Source of the DNA: Sorghum bicolor
Lineage: Eukaryota; Streptophyta; Magnoliopsida; Poales; Poaceae
Reading direction: 5' to 3'
NCBI RefSeq assembly: GCF_000003195.3
Contig: NC_012872.2
Location: 53,425,695 to 53,489,694, forward strand
Length of the DNA: 64,000 bases
In this document: positions 10,726-21,035 of the stretch, piece after piece
Layout: the number at the start of each line of letters is the position of its first letter
How positions within the stretch are numbered: the stretch's first letter is position 1
Notes under the pieces: model-generated
The model's input: only the letters and a program-made list of their open reading frames with translations
Told to the model about the DNA's origin: nothing
The model's database searches: none
Program-made: the position numbers and the translations under genes

Positions 10726-12359
10726 TGTTGGGTATTCTTAACATCATTACCAAAAGAAGACTTAGTTTTCTAATTCTGATAACGGTGCCAAAAATGCCAA
10801 ACCTATCCCTCATGCCACTTAAGCCAAGTTGTCATCCCTAGCATGACATAAGAGACACGGTATTGAAATATGCAATTGCTCATCTAAATAAATAACAAAT
10901 GGGATCTGCAAGCGCACAGATTAATACCGATGTAGCATTTTAACCGGGAAGTATTCTAGGTATCGTTATTTATATTTTTACCACTGGAAAGGGATTAGTA
11001 ACCATCAATGTTTATTATAGAATGGAATATTGAATTGAGTATCTATCATTGCATGTATAATTGAGAACGTTTATCTAATTCTTTCATACAGGGATAAGTG
11101 TCACATAAAGGATATATAAAGTAATGAATAGTGACAAAGATAATTAATATGATCAGCATAACTTAGCCACATAATAAATATGATAAGCACCTCAATTAGA
11201 TTTCTAGCAAGTCATTAGCATGGAATTAGAACGAACTACAAGAATCTTTCCTAAGTTATTCTTAACTATACAGTCTAGCATATCATAGTTAGTGCTATTA
11301 TACTTAGCAATCATTGTGAGACAAGATTACGCCCATGCATAGTGATATTATCAAGGTAAATGAGAAACATAGCAATCACTCCCCTGTAATAATGTTGCTC
11401 TGCCAGCCCTATACACGAGAGGGGGACTATATAAGAATCAATGAAGCTGTCACTATCACGAACTACCCCGCGATCTGGCATATAGGGTAAAATCACAGAT
11501 AAATACGGTATAAGCACCACGCCTACACAATATCTATCATTTACCCATGGATCCGATGGATAAACGCTATACGATCCTAAACATGTATATAATTCCAATC
11601 TAACTAAGCCAAGTATATAACTATGATAAACTAAGAACAATATAATTGCAAATATAAACAAGTAGAGCAAAGTCATAAGCAATATATTGAAGTAGAACAA
11701 AGTCATATTCATAATATTGAAGAACAAAGATGAACAATTAGAAGAACAATTAGAGAATTACCAAGAATCCTCTTGACAGATCCGGAAACCAATCGAAGAT
11801 TGACTCCTTTTAGTTCTAATCCTATGTAGCTATGCTAATCTAGATATCTAATTGATGTGGTGGCTCTAGGCTTGATCAGAGGCTTCTTCTCCCTTGATGA
11901 ATAATGAATTAGGGTTGAGAGCTCTTCTCCTCCAGGGGCCAGGGGGTCTGGTTTTATAGTCCCTCCAAGTGAATATGGGTCGTCGGATCAAACCGACATT
12001 GATTGAACGGTTATCCTTGATCCTTTTGGTCGGTGGAGCGTAATTCCGAAAGAGAGTTTTGATTGGACTCTAGAGGGGGGCGGGCGCCCTGGGCCAGGCT
12101 CCGTTCTGCCTCCGCTTCGTTCCCATGGCTTCTGGAATCTTCTAGATGTAAGATAATTGCGCAGTACGTTAATATCTCTATGTAATCCCGACATGTGGGC
12201 CTTTCTTCCGTATTTCCTCATAACCCCCTGCAGAAATAGACAAACACCAAAACTCGTGGAATTCTGTCAGATAAAACCCTAAGTCTGGATGTTGATTTCA
12301 TTTGGATCCTTTTCTCTGTTTATTTGATAATTAAATTTGATACTTAAGGACCGTCAACA
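10726..12359 (-). repeat. Left (3') LTR of the Athila/Tat-type element, 1634 bp
   Basis: Nearly identical to the right LTR (24898-24937 plus 32910-34531). The right copy is 23 bp longer, matching an extra GTCCCTAGGGCGGGCGCCC-type segment near 34240. The left flank ACCGT is the target duplication. Confidence 0.9.
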
Positions 12360-12371
12360 AACTCCCCCAAA
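12360..12371 (-). other. Polypurine tract of the Athila/Tat-type element
   Basis: On the minus strand it reads GTTTGGGGGAGT immediately before the left LTR, as expected for the plus-strand primer of an element transcribed leftward. Confidence 0.65.
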
Positions 12372-12939
12372 CTTACCTCTTGCTCGTCCCTGAGCAAGGA
12401 TAAGCTCAACGATGGATTAGAAGTTGTTGAAATACCTTTAAAAGTTGACGGTACACATGCTATTAAATAAGATCTCATCTCTGAGTTAGAGTAAACTGTC
12501 AAGACTTAAACTTACTTACTTACCTTTCACCATGGGACTTGTAACCGTCACTTCTGTCTTGAGTAGTTAAAAGATAGAACGGTCTAGTCAAGTGCCATGT
12601 CTCTTATTCTTGATCAGCTATAGCTCTGGAGTTTTTTGCAGATTTTCAAATAAAACTCAGAGATTCCTTGTATGACTCTCTCAAATCTCTCTTTTGTGGT
12701 ATTTCTGGATTCTTACCAAGGCATTGATGGTACATGCCTTCTCTCAAAGTATGTAGTATTTGTGTTATAAGTGAAAGGTCCTAATATGGCTAGAGGGGGG
12801 GTGAATAGCCTATTTAAAAAAATTCTATAAATTCACTCGAGCAAGGGGTTAGTAAATAACAAAGCGAAGCTTTTTGCTCTAGCTCTAAAAGGGGGTTTGC
12901 AAGCCACCTATCCAACAATTCTAGTTGATATGATCACTA

Positions 12940-13067
12940 GGCACACAAGAGCTATGTCTCTACTTATACTAGAGAGCTACCTAAAGTTTCTATACAAGTA
13001 TGAGGCACACAAGAGCTATGTCTCTACTTACACTAGAGAGCTACCTAAAGTTTCTATACAAGTATGT
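12940..13067. repeat. Tandem duplication, 2 x 64 bp
   Basis: Two adjacent, almost identical units, each reading AGGCACACAAGAGCTATGTC, then TCTACTTA, a C/T difference, and ACTAGAGAGCTACCTAAAG. Confidence 0.9.
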
Positions 13068-13755
13068 AAGCTACTCTAGTTTGCAAGGAAGTAAGAGAGA
13101 TGGTTTGATCTTTATACCGATGTGTAGAGGGGATGAACCAATCAATAAAATGAAGTCCAAACACCGGGAGAAATCCAGTCAACAAACACAATGAAGACAC
13201 ACGCTTTTCTCCCAAAGTTCACGTGCTTGCCGGCACGCTACGTCCCCGTTGTGTCGACCAACACTTGGTGGTTCGGTGGCTAAGAGGTGTATCACGAACC
13301 TCGTCCTCACTAGGACACCACAAGAACCTACTCACAAGTGAGGTAGCTCAATGACACGAGCAATCCACTAATATTGCCTTTGGCTCACCGCTGAGGTAGG
13401 CACAAACCCTCACAATCACTGGGAGATGGCCACGAACAATCACCAACTCGTGCCAATCCTCCTCCGCTGCTCCAAGCCGTCTAGGTGGCGGCAACCACCA
13501 AGAGTAACAAGAAATCCGCAGCCAAATCGATCCCCAAGTGCCACTAGATGCAATCACTCAAGCAAATACACTTGGAATCACTCCCAATCTCACAAAGATG
13601 TATAATCTATGAAGGAGATGAGTGGGAGGAGTTTGCTTAGGCTCACAAGGATGTCAAGTATGCTAGAATGCCAAGAGGGTGAGCCCTAAGCCGGCCAACA
13701 CGTATTTAAAGACCCCTCAAACGAATAGAGCCGTTGGCTCTCTCACTAGGCAAAC

Positions 13756-14216
13756 TACGGGGTCACCGGACGCTCTCAAAGGGGCACCGGACGCTCAACA
13801 CCTGCGTCCGGTGCTCCAACGTCAGCCGCGTGTCAGAGTCCAACGGTAACCTGCAGAGCACCGAACGCTGAGCAAGTTGGCACCGCACGCGTCCGGTGCA
13901 CACCGGTCTTAAACACAGAGAGGTCTGCAAATGCGCTAGGTCACCGGACGCTGAGCACCGGACACGTCCGGTGCTCACCGGTCTTAAACCCAGAGAGCAT
14001 TGCAAAACACGCAGGGCACCAGACGTACACCACCGGACGCTCCCTTAGCGTCCGGTGCTTCCAGACAGCTTCACTCGCAGAAGACAGATAGCACCGGACG
14101 CATGAACAGGAGTCACCCTGCGTCCGGTGATCACCGTCCGGTGCTTAACCCTAGCACCACAGCACACTGGACGCACAGCCTCTGCGTCCGGTGCCTCAAC
14201 GGCCAGCATCCGGTGA
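13756..14216. repeat. Cluster of inverted CACCGGACGC / GCGTCCGGTG decamers
   Basis: Within about 460 bp the decamer CACCGGACGC or its complement GCGTCCGGTG, exact or with one mismatch, occurs more than fifteen times in both orientations. It is often paired as a palindrome (for example GCACCGGACG... followed by GCGTCCGGTGC). The region is much richer in GC and CpG than its surroundings and lies inside the Copia/SIRE-like LTR. Confidence 0.85.
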
Positions 14217-14865
14217 GTGTGTCTCAGCGAGGAACACTCCCGCGACTTCTCCAAAGTTTCCCACCGGTGCAATAGAAAATATGCATTTCATTTTCTCAAA
14301 AGCGCCGAATCCCACCTCCTTCTCAAAGTGTGCCAACACCACAATGTGTAAACCAACATGTGCACGTGTGTTAGCATTTTCACAAACATTTTCTTCGAAA
14401 GAGTTAAGTTAGCTCACTAGGTTCTAAATGCATGCACATGAACAATGACACCTAGTGGCACTTGATAACCGCTTAGCCAAAGAATTCCCCTCTTTATAGT
14501 ACGGCTATCTATCCTAAATGTGATCACACCCTCTATGGTGTCTTGATCACCAAAACCAAAACCCTAAGCAATACCTTTGCCTTGATCTCCATAGGGTTTT
14601 GTTTTTCTCTTTCTTCTTTTCCATGTTGAGCACTTGATCATCTTGTGGTCATCACCATCGTCACCATGATCATCACTTGCTCCATCACTTGGCATGTATC
14701 AACCTCATTAAGTCTACACACACTTAGTATAGAGCTTAGTACTAGGGTTTCATCAATTATCCGAAACCAAAGTAGGGCTTTCAATCTCCCCCTTTTTGGT
14801 AATTGATGACAACCCTTTTTACAAAGATTTTCAATAAAATTTTCTTGGATTCATGTTGCTTGCAA

Positions 14866-15181
14866 ACAAGATCTCATCTCTGGGTTAGGGTAAACTGTTA
14901 AGATTTAAACTTACTCATATTACCTTCCACCATGGGGCTTGTAACCGTCACTTGTGTCTTGAGTAGTTAAAAGATAGAACGGTCTAGTCAAGCATCATGT
15001 CTCTTATTCTTGATTAGCTATAGCTCTAGAGTTTTTGCAGATTTTCAAATAAAACTTAGAGATTCCTTTGTATGACTCTCTCAGATCTCTCTTTTGTGGT
15101 ATTTCTGGATCCTTACCAAGGCAGTGATGGTATATGTCTTCTCTCTCACCCTACTCTAATAAGGTTTTGATATCTGGAGCT
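14866..15181. repeat. Second copy of the 12450-12765 segment
   Basis: Shares ACAAGATCTCATCTCTG-GTTAG, CTTGTAACCGTCACTT, AAAAGATAGAACGGTCTAGTC and ATTTCTGGAT-CTTACCAAGG with 12450-12765 and with 20365-20720 in the inner element. This copy is closer to the inner-element version than to the one next to the left LTR. Confidence 0.8.
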
Positions 15182-17028
15182 CATAGGTGGGAGATAAAGT
15201 ATACATACTTACAAGACATTTATTGCATAGTCAAACCATGGATCCAAAGAAACAAGCCAATAAGTCAAATCAAGATGTGCATGTGTGGCGAATGAATGGT
15301 ATATGATGATGATGGTGATAACAATGGTGAAAGTCTAATTCTACTTTTGCTCTTTTGAGGGGATACATACCTTCCCTGCTCTTTTGAAACTTTTTGAGGA
15401 GAATGAGATGCTCTATATTTTCTTTTTCTTTCCTCTCAGGTGGGTATTTTGTACCCCTAATTCTACTGTCGGACACTTGTCCATTTTTACCTCTCGTCTC
15501 ACTTTTTCTTTTCCTTCGAGGTTCCGGGCACTTGCCCCTTTTTATTTCCTCGTATCTCTTTTTTCTCTCTCTCTCTTTTTTAGAGCACTCATCTCCTGAA
15601 ATAATATAACAAGTGGTAGTAAACAAGATAACTTGAGCATTTATTTCACAGGGGAAAAACAGAAATGTTTTTGGCTATTCTCTCCTGGATTAGGAGTAGA
15701 ATATTTTTTGGTGGTTCTGGAGATGGAAATGAGTGGATATATGTGGATGCATACTTTTGGAGTAGAAGCAGCATGTGTGAGTGAACGTGCAAGTGAATCT
15801 TGATTTAACCACATGACAAGCTCCTAAGGGTCTACACAGCTTGACCACACTCAATGCTCATAAGCAGTAAAAAGTAAATGTGTGGCTCAAAGTCTAGCAA
15901 GCATGTATATATGGCTGTGGTAGGAATTTAAACTCTCATCATACAGAAACTCATCATGTGATATTTTAAAGATTTTCAAAGATAAAATTCTCTAGATTTC
16001 TAGCATCTCTCGGAAGAGATAAACAGTAGCTCAACCTTCCCATATCATATCCGTTAACAACTTAAACTTCAGATCAAGTTCTCTTCCCACAAGTTCAGGT
16101 TTAGAGCAAGCTTTAAATTATAACAGTTATGTATAAACTAGAGAGAGAACTTCAAATTTGAAAATTAGGCAGAGCAACTATTCATCATATCCATGCTAGA
16201 GTTTTATTATTAAGATTCAGTTTAGCATAGCCACTTTATTTATTTATTAAACATATTAAGCAAAAGACATATATTTATATATAAGCACAAAATCTTTATT
16301 TGGTTTTTCATAGTTATATATATTTATATTTTAATATAGTATAAGATAAAGATAGCATAGCTACTTTATTTATTTATTAAACACATTAAGCAAAAGATAT
16401 ATATTTATATATAAGCACAAAATTTGTATTTGGTTTTTCATAGTTATATATATTTATATTTTAATATAGTATAAGTATAAAGATAGATAGAAATACTTAG
16501 CGGGATAAATAGGGGTGCTCTCCCCCAAGCTGAATTTTGACATAATTTCTTCTGACGTAGCTAGCAGGTGGTAGAGGTGTATTTGAAAGTTGGCAGTATC
16601 GTGACGGCGATTAGAATGTCCTCTGTCTGCTAGTCTTCTTGATTCTTAAATTCTGTGGAGCTCAAATAGACAACAAAGCTTTGTGAAACTGATTAGGTGT
16701 TAGCATAAATATCTAGCCTTTATCATGTTGAGCCTCCTCAATAAATGTTACTCTCTATTTTTATATTTTTTGTTTTATAAAGCAGAAAAGAAATTTTTAT
16801 TTTATTTTTATGCCACCACAGTGAATGTGCTTATGGGTTTTATGCCACTCGTATACTTACATGGGGCTTACTGGTTTAAACATTTTTATTTTCTTTTTAG
16901 GATAGTATGAACATAATTAATTAAGTAAACTATTTTAAATAATTAAAAGGGAAAGGATAACTACCAAGTTTAGCTTTTGGCAAGGCGTTGAGTGTTTTTA
17001 AGTCATCCGAACGGGACTCTCTGTCTTC
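15182..17028. other. Non-coding interior of the Athila/Tat-type element
   Basis: This is where pol would be expected (downstream of the protease on the minus strand). No reverse transcriptase, RNase H or integrase motif was found in any frame. It includes a pyrimidine-rich block (15410-15590), the purine-rich complement of which lies on the element's coding strand. Confidence 0.6.
16213..16488. repeat. Tandem duplication, 2 x about 138 bp, AT-rich
   Basis: Units at about 16213-16350 and 16351-16488 share TAGCATAGC-ACTTTATTTA, AAGCAAAAGA, ATATAAGCACAAAAT and GGTTTTTCATAGTTATATAT with few mismatches. Confidence 0.9.
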
Positions 17029-18552
17029 TCAGTTGTCCTGGGATTTGTTGGATGGCGTAGTCGGTGCTTCCGGCAGCGTCTCTTCTTCATGTATAGTTAT
17101 CTTCCCTCTCCACACCTGACTCGGTGCTACGGTCTCCTCAGGATAGTCTTGTTCAAGTTGTATGTCTTCTGATCTTACTACTTCTCCTTCATAGTCTCCC
17201 CATCCGTCCTTGATGATTTGCCTCTTCTGGTTGCGGTTGCGTCGTCTTCTTCTTGTCTTGACCTGCTTAGAGTCTTCAATGATATAGTTAGGGTCAGTAA
17301 AATAGCGGCGTACATTCTCTGAGGGTGAGTGCATATGGACTTCTCCAGTTCCAATGTAGATGATTGCTTTAACGGTGCTGAGGAACGGTCTTCCAAGGAT
17401 GACGGGTGGATCGTATTCGTCTTCTCCCATGTTAATAACGTGAAAGTCTGTGTAGACAAAATGATTGTCTATTTTGATAGGGACATCAGTTATTTTACCT
17501 TTAACCTCTCGAAATGTCTGATCTGCCATCTGGAGCTGAATGTATGTTGGTTTTAGGGGCATGGTTCCGAACAAGAGCTGATAGGTGACTATGGCCATTA
17601 TGTTGACGCCCGATCTGGTGTCGCAAAATGTCTTGTAGAAGTTGTATCCATTTATGGAGCAATAGATGCTTGGCATTCCTGGGTCGTCCTTCTTGGTCAG
17701 AAACGGTGACTTAAGTCGATCATCTTGACCTCCTTGAACTGCAGTGATCATCCTAGCTGACTCGATCCATACTTGCTTGTTCCTGTTTCTCCTCTTGGTC
17801 CTCTTCCTTGGTTTTTGTTGGGATTGCTTTGGGATTTGTGTAGTCTTGTTTTTGAAGGAAAACGTCTCCTTCCTCCCTTTGATGTAGAAACTGATCTTGG
17901 CAGCACTAGCGTAGATGACAGCTCCTGAGGTGTTTAAGAATGGCCTCCCTAAGATGATAGGTGCCCTCTCATCATTACCGGTCTCTATCACCACGAAGTC
18001 TGCTGGGGCGTACAAGGTACCAACTCGGATACAGAGGTTCTTCAATATTCCCTTGGGGAAACTTAACGCCTGATCTGCAAACTGCAAACACATGGTTGTT
18101 TCTAATAAAAGATATGTAAAGAATTTTTCATAGAGTACCCTGGGCATAATGTTGACGCTAGAGCCAAAGTCGCAGAGTGCTTCTGGGAAGTCCACCATGC
18201 CGATGGAGATCGGGATGACGGGGCGTCCTGGATCGCCTCTCTTGACCGGCAGAAGGTCAGTAGTAACTTCAGTGACGGGGTTACTCCAATTACCTGCATC
18301 AAACATGTCTACAAGATTTGCAGATTCTAATCCTTCCGGTTGTGATGGTATACCGGGGTTAGTAGCAGGAACAACAGCAGCTATTTGATTTAACTGAGAT
18401 TCAATCATTTTATTAAAGCTAATTTGATTCTTGATGGCAGTAGAGAAATTTTTCATTCTATTATTTATATTTTCTAACATTTTATCATTAGATGCCAATT
18501 TCTTAGATAGGTTATCCATTAGCTTTCCTTGATTAGACACTAACTCTCTCAA
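17029..18552 (-). CDS. Retroelement protease region with two tandem retropepsin-like domains (507 aa frame)
   Basis: Domain 1 covers about residues 109-232: the active-site-like CDFGSSVNIM (D128), then LQFADQ, and the flap/C-terminal signature IILGRPFLNT (200-208). Domain 2 covers about residues 291-412: CDTRSGVNIM (D311), then LQMADQ, and VILGRPFLST (384-393). Each is followed by a basic cluster (residues 247-260, RKRTKRRNRNK; residues 432-445, KTRRRRRNRNQ), as if a protease-plus-tail module had been duplicated. The N-terminal 60 residues look coiled-coil-like (LVSNQGKLMDNLSKKLASND). Usual Ty3/gypsy Pol has one protease followed by reverse transcriptase. Here the frame simply stops. The frame continues upstream through an open stretch to a TAA at 18640-18642. 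The first residue shown is the first Met and not necessarily a true start. Confidence 0.75.
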   Translation of the reverse strand: MRELVSNQGKLMDNLSKKLASNDKMLENINNRMKNFSTAIKNQISFNKMIESQLNQIAAVVPATNPGIPSQPEGLESANLVDMFDAGNWSNPVTEVTTDLLPVKRGDPGRPVIPISIGMVDFPEALCDFGSSVNIMPRVLYEKFFTYLLLETTMCLQFADQALSFPKGILKNLCIRVGTLYAPADFVVIETGNDERAPIILGRPFLNTSGAVIYASAAKISFYIKGRKETFSFKNKTTQIPKQSQQKPRKRTKRRNRNKQVWIESARMITAVQGGQDDRLKSPFLTKKDDPGMPSIYCSINGYNFYKTFCDTRSGVNIMAIVTYQLLFGTMPLKPTYIQLQMADQTFREVKGKITDVPIKIDNHFVYTDFHVINMGEDEYDPPVILGRPFLSTVKAIIYIGTGEVHMHSPSENVRRYFTDPNYIIEDSKQVKTRRRRRNRNQKRQIIKDGWGDYEGEVVRSEDIQLEQDYPEETVAPSQVWRGKITIHEEETLPEAPTTPSNKSQDN

Positions 18553-18639
18553 AGGTGGAAAATTATTATTATTATTGTAAGAATTGTTACCTTGATAATT
18601 ACCTGAGTAGTTAGGCCTCTGTTGATTCCAACCTTCATT

Positions 18640-19020
18640 TTATTGAGGACAGTTGTAGTAGTAGTAGTTGTTGTTGATGCAGTTCACATCCTCAAGCATC
18701 TCAGGGCAGTGATTGCCTAAGTGTCCAGTATCTCCACACTTCTCACAAGTCATGTGAGAGTCGTAGACGTGCATAACTTCTTTCTTATCTCCAGCTTTAT
18801 CATCGAGCTTTTTCATGAGCAGGTCTAGCTTTGCAGATAGCATGTCTATCTCCTTGAGCTGATGCATACCTCCACCTTTCTTGCGTGTCTGGGTCCTCTC
18901 TTCATTCCAGCCTTGATTAGACGCCATCTTCTCCACAAGAGCTGTGGCTTGTGGTATGGTGAGTGATAGGAATGCTCCTCCAGCTGCAGCATCCATGGTC
19001 TCTCGGGCACTGTTGCCGAG
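18640..19020 (-). CDS. Gag C-terminal part with CCHC zinc knuckle
   Basis: The frame contains CEKCGDTGHLGNHC, a C-x2-C-x4-H-x4-C nucleocapsid knuckle, preceded by a charged helical stretch (LSAKLDLLMKKLDD). It ends with a TAA at 18640-18642, after which the same frame stays open into the double protease. So Gag and protease are in one frame separated by one stop codon, either a point mutation or a readthrough design. The upstream part of Gag lies beyond the inserted element, at 24057-24719. Codon phase on the two sides agrees once the insertion and one target duplication are discounted. Confidence 0.7.
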   Translation of the reverse strand, partial: LGNSARETMDAAAGGAFLSLTIPQATALVEKMASNQGWNEERTQTRKKGGGMHQLKEIDMLSAKLDLLMKKLDDKAGDKKEVMHVYDSHMTCEKCGDTGHLGNHCPEMLEDVNCINNNYYYYNCPQ

Positions 19021-20266
19021 TGTTGGGTATTTTAAACGCAAACAGAAAAATCCGTAAGCGCACGGATACCGATGTAGCCTTCACCCGGGAGTATTCCAGA
19101 GTATCGATTTTTCACAGGGAACGTGAGTGTACTAATTAAGATCCAAGATCGCCCAAGGATAACTATATAATTATTTTTGGTGGGAAGAGAGAAAGTTTCC
19201 TGAGAGTTCTCTAGTTGATCTAAGAATCAAGAATTACTTCAAGATTATCTATTTCGGGACATCAGAACACTAACCACAGAAAGAGATGAGAAGGGGGCTA
19301 GGAAGCTCTGACTACGGTCCTACAAACACCGATCCGATCGAGGTGGAATACGTCGACCGTTAGGGCTGTCACTACCCTAGGGCTACCACAACAATCCACA
19401 GGATTGGTGTAATTCCAGGTAATTACAAGACTAAACACTACGTCTAATCTATTAATTACTACTCTAATGTTTCAAAGATTAGAGCACTTGATGCAAGCAG
19501 GAATCCAATAAATAACTTGAATGTAAATAAAAGTAATTGAAGAACACAGGAATTATGAATTGAAGAACTTGGAGAACGATGAAGAACGAACCAGTTGCTG
19601 CAAAAGTATAATGTTAAGGAAGATCCGATAGATCCGGCTCCTCCTCCTCCGCTCTCCTCTTCTCTCTCCCTATTTTCTAGATTACAACTAGAACGAACTA
19701 GAACTAGAACTAGAAGAACTAGAACTAGAACTAGAACTAGATGAACTAGAGGGATCCTCTCTACTTGGATGAAAAATTGAAACCCTAACTTTGATTCTGT
19801 AGAAGAGGTATGATCTCCAGGGGCCAGGGAGCCTTGCTTATATAGTCTTTTCAGATGAATCTGGGCCGTTGGATCAAACCGACATTGATTGAACGGTTAT
19901 CCTTGATCCTTTAGGTCGGTGGAGCAATATCCCGAAAGAGAGTCCTGATTGGACTCTATGTGAGGGCGGGCGCCCAGGAGAGTAGGGCGGGCGCCCTGTC
20001 CCTGAGTCCTCTCGGCCTCCGCTTCGTTTCCGTGGCTTCTGGAGTCTTCTAGATGGTAGAAAATTGCGCAGCACGTTAATACCTCTATGTAAACCTGACG
20101 TGTGGGCCTTTCTTCCGTATTTCCTGATAACCCCCTGCAGAAATAGACAAACACCAAAACTCGTGGAATTCTGTCAGATAAAACCCTAAGTCTGGGTGTC
20201 AGTTGCATTTGGATCCTTTTTCATGATTAGTTGATGGTTAAATGTGAGCATTAAGGACCGTTAACA
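19021..20266 (-). repeat. Left (3') LTR of the inner Athila/Tat-type element
   Basis: Matches 22793-24051 almost throughout. It contains an AACTAG hexamer microsatellite (19682-19745) that is 12 bp shorter than in the right LTR, which accounts for nearly all of the length difference. Confidence 0.9.
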
Positions 20267-20280
20267 AGCTCCCCCAAGCT
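20267..20280 (-). other. Polypurine tract of the inner element
   Basis: Minus strand AGCTTGGGGGAGCT abuts the left LTR. Confidence 0.6.
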
Positions 20281-20742
20281 TAACCTTTGCTCGTCCCTGA
20301 GCAAAGATGAACTCAAGAGTTTCTGCAGTGGTTTCATGCCTTAAAGATATACATGCGTTCAAACAAGATCTCATCTCTGGGTTAGGGTAACTGTTAAGAT
20401 TTAAACTTACTCATACTACCTTCCACCATGGGGCTTGCAACCGTCACTTGTGTCTTGAGCAGTTAAAAGATAGAACGGTCTAGTCAAGCGCCATGTTTCT
20501 TGTTTTTTGATTAACTATAGCTCTGGAGTTTTTGTAGATTTTCAAATAAAACTCAGAGATTCCTTGTATGACTCTCTCAGATCTCTCTTTTGTGGTATTT
20601 CTGGATCCTTACCAAGGCAGTAATGGTGTATGCCTTCTCTCAAAGTATGTGGTATTTTTGGTATGAGGCATAATGGCATTGCCTTCTCTCTCACCCTACT
20701 CTAATAAGGTTTTGATATCTGGAGCTCATAGGTGGGAGACAG

Positions 20743-21035
20743 CTAATACATACTTACAAGACATTTATTGCATATAGGATGTGTAAATAATAAAGGATGT
20801 GTAAATAATTTTTCATAGAGTACCCTGGACATAATGTTGACGCTGGAGCCAAAGTCACAGAGTGCTTCTGGGAAGTCCACCATGCCGATGGAGATCGAGA
20901 TAACGGGGCGTCCTTGATCGCCTCTCTTGACCGGCAGAAGGTCAATAATTACTTCCACAACGGGGATACTCCAGTAGTTATGTCCTCAAGCATCTCAGGG
21001 CAGTGATTGCCTAAGTGTCCAGTATCTCCAGTGTG
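20743..21035 (-). pseudogene. Remnant of protease and zinc-knuckle coding sequence in the inner element
   Basis: A 71-codon frame (20743-20958) matches the start of protease domain 1 of the host element (LPVKRGD-GRPVI-ISIGMV, CDFGSSVNIM). Immediately beyond it (about 20985-21035) lies sequence matching the end of the CCHC knuckle region. The intervening part of Gag and everything after the start of the protease are deleted, so this element cannot supply its own proteins. Confidence 0.7.

Larger units (their letters stand above)
12772..14783 (-). mobile_element. Copia/SIRE-like LTR, 2.0 kb, with a stub of internal sequence
   Basis: The boundaries are TG...CA (TGAAAGGTCC at left, GGGCTTTCA at right). 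Directly to the right, the minus strand reads ACCAAAAAGGGGGAGATTG, the polypurine tract preceding the 3' LTR in SIRE/Maximus-type Copia elements. So this is a leftward 3' LTR plus about 80 bp of interior. The body and 5' LTR are missing. It begins (right after the CTAGAGGGGGGGTGAATAG motif) with low-complexity sequence and contains two internal repeat regions listed separately. Confidence 0.6.

Noticed and set aside
16213..16488. Possible CRISPR-like or satellite array
   Set aside because: Only two long units, no spacers; a simple tandem duplication in a retrotransposon.
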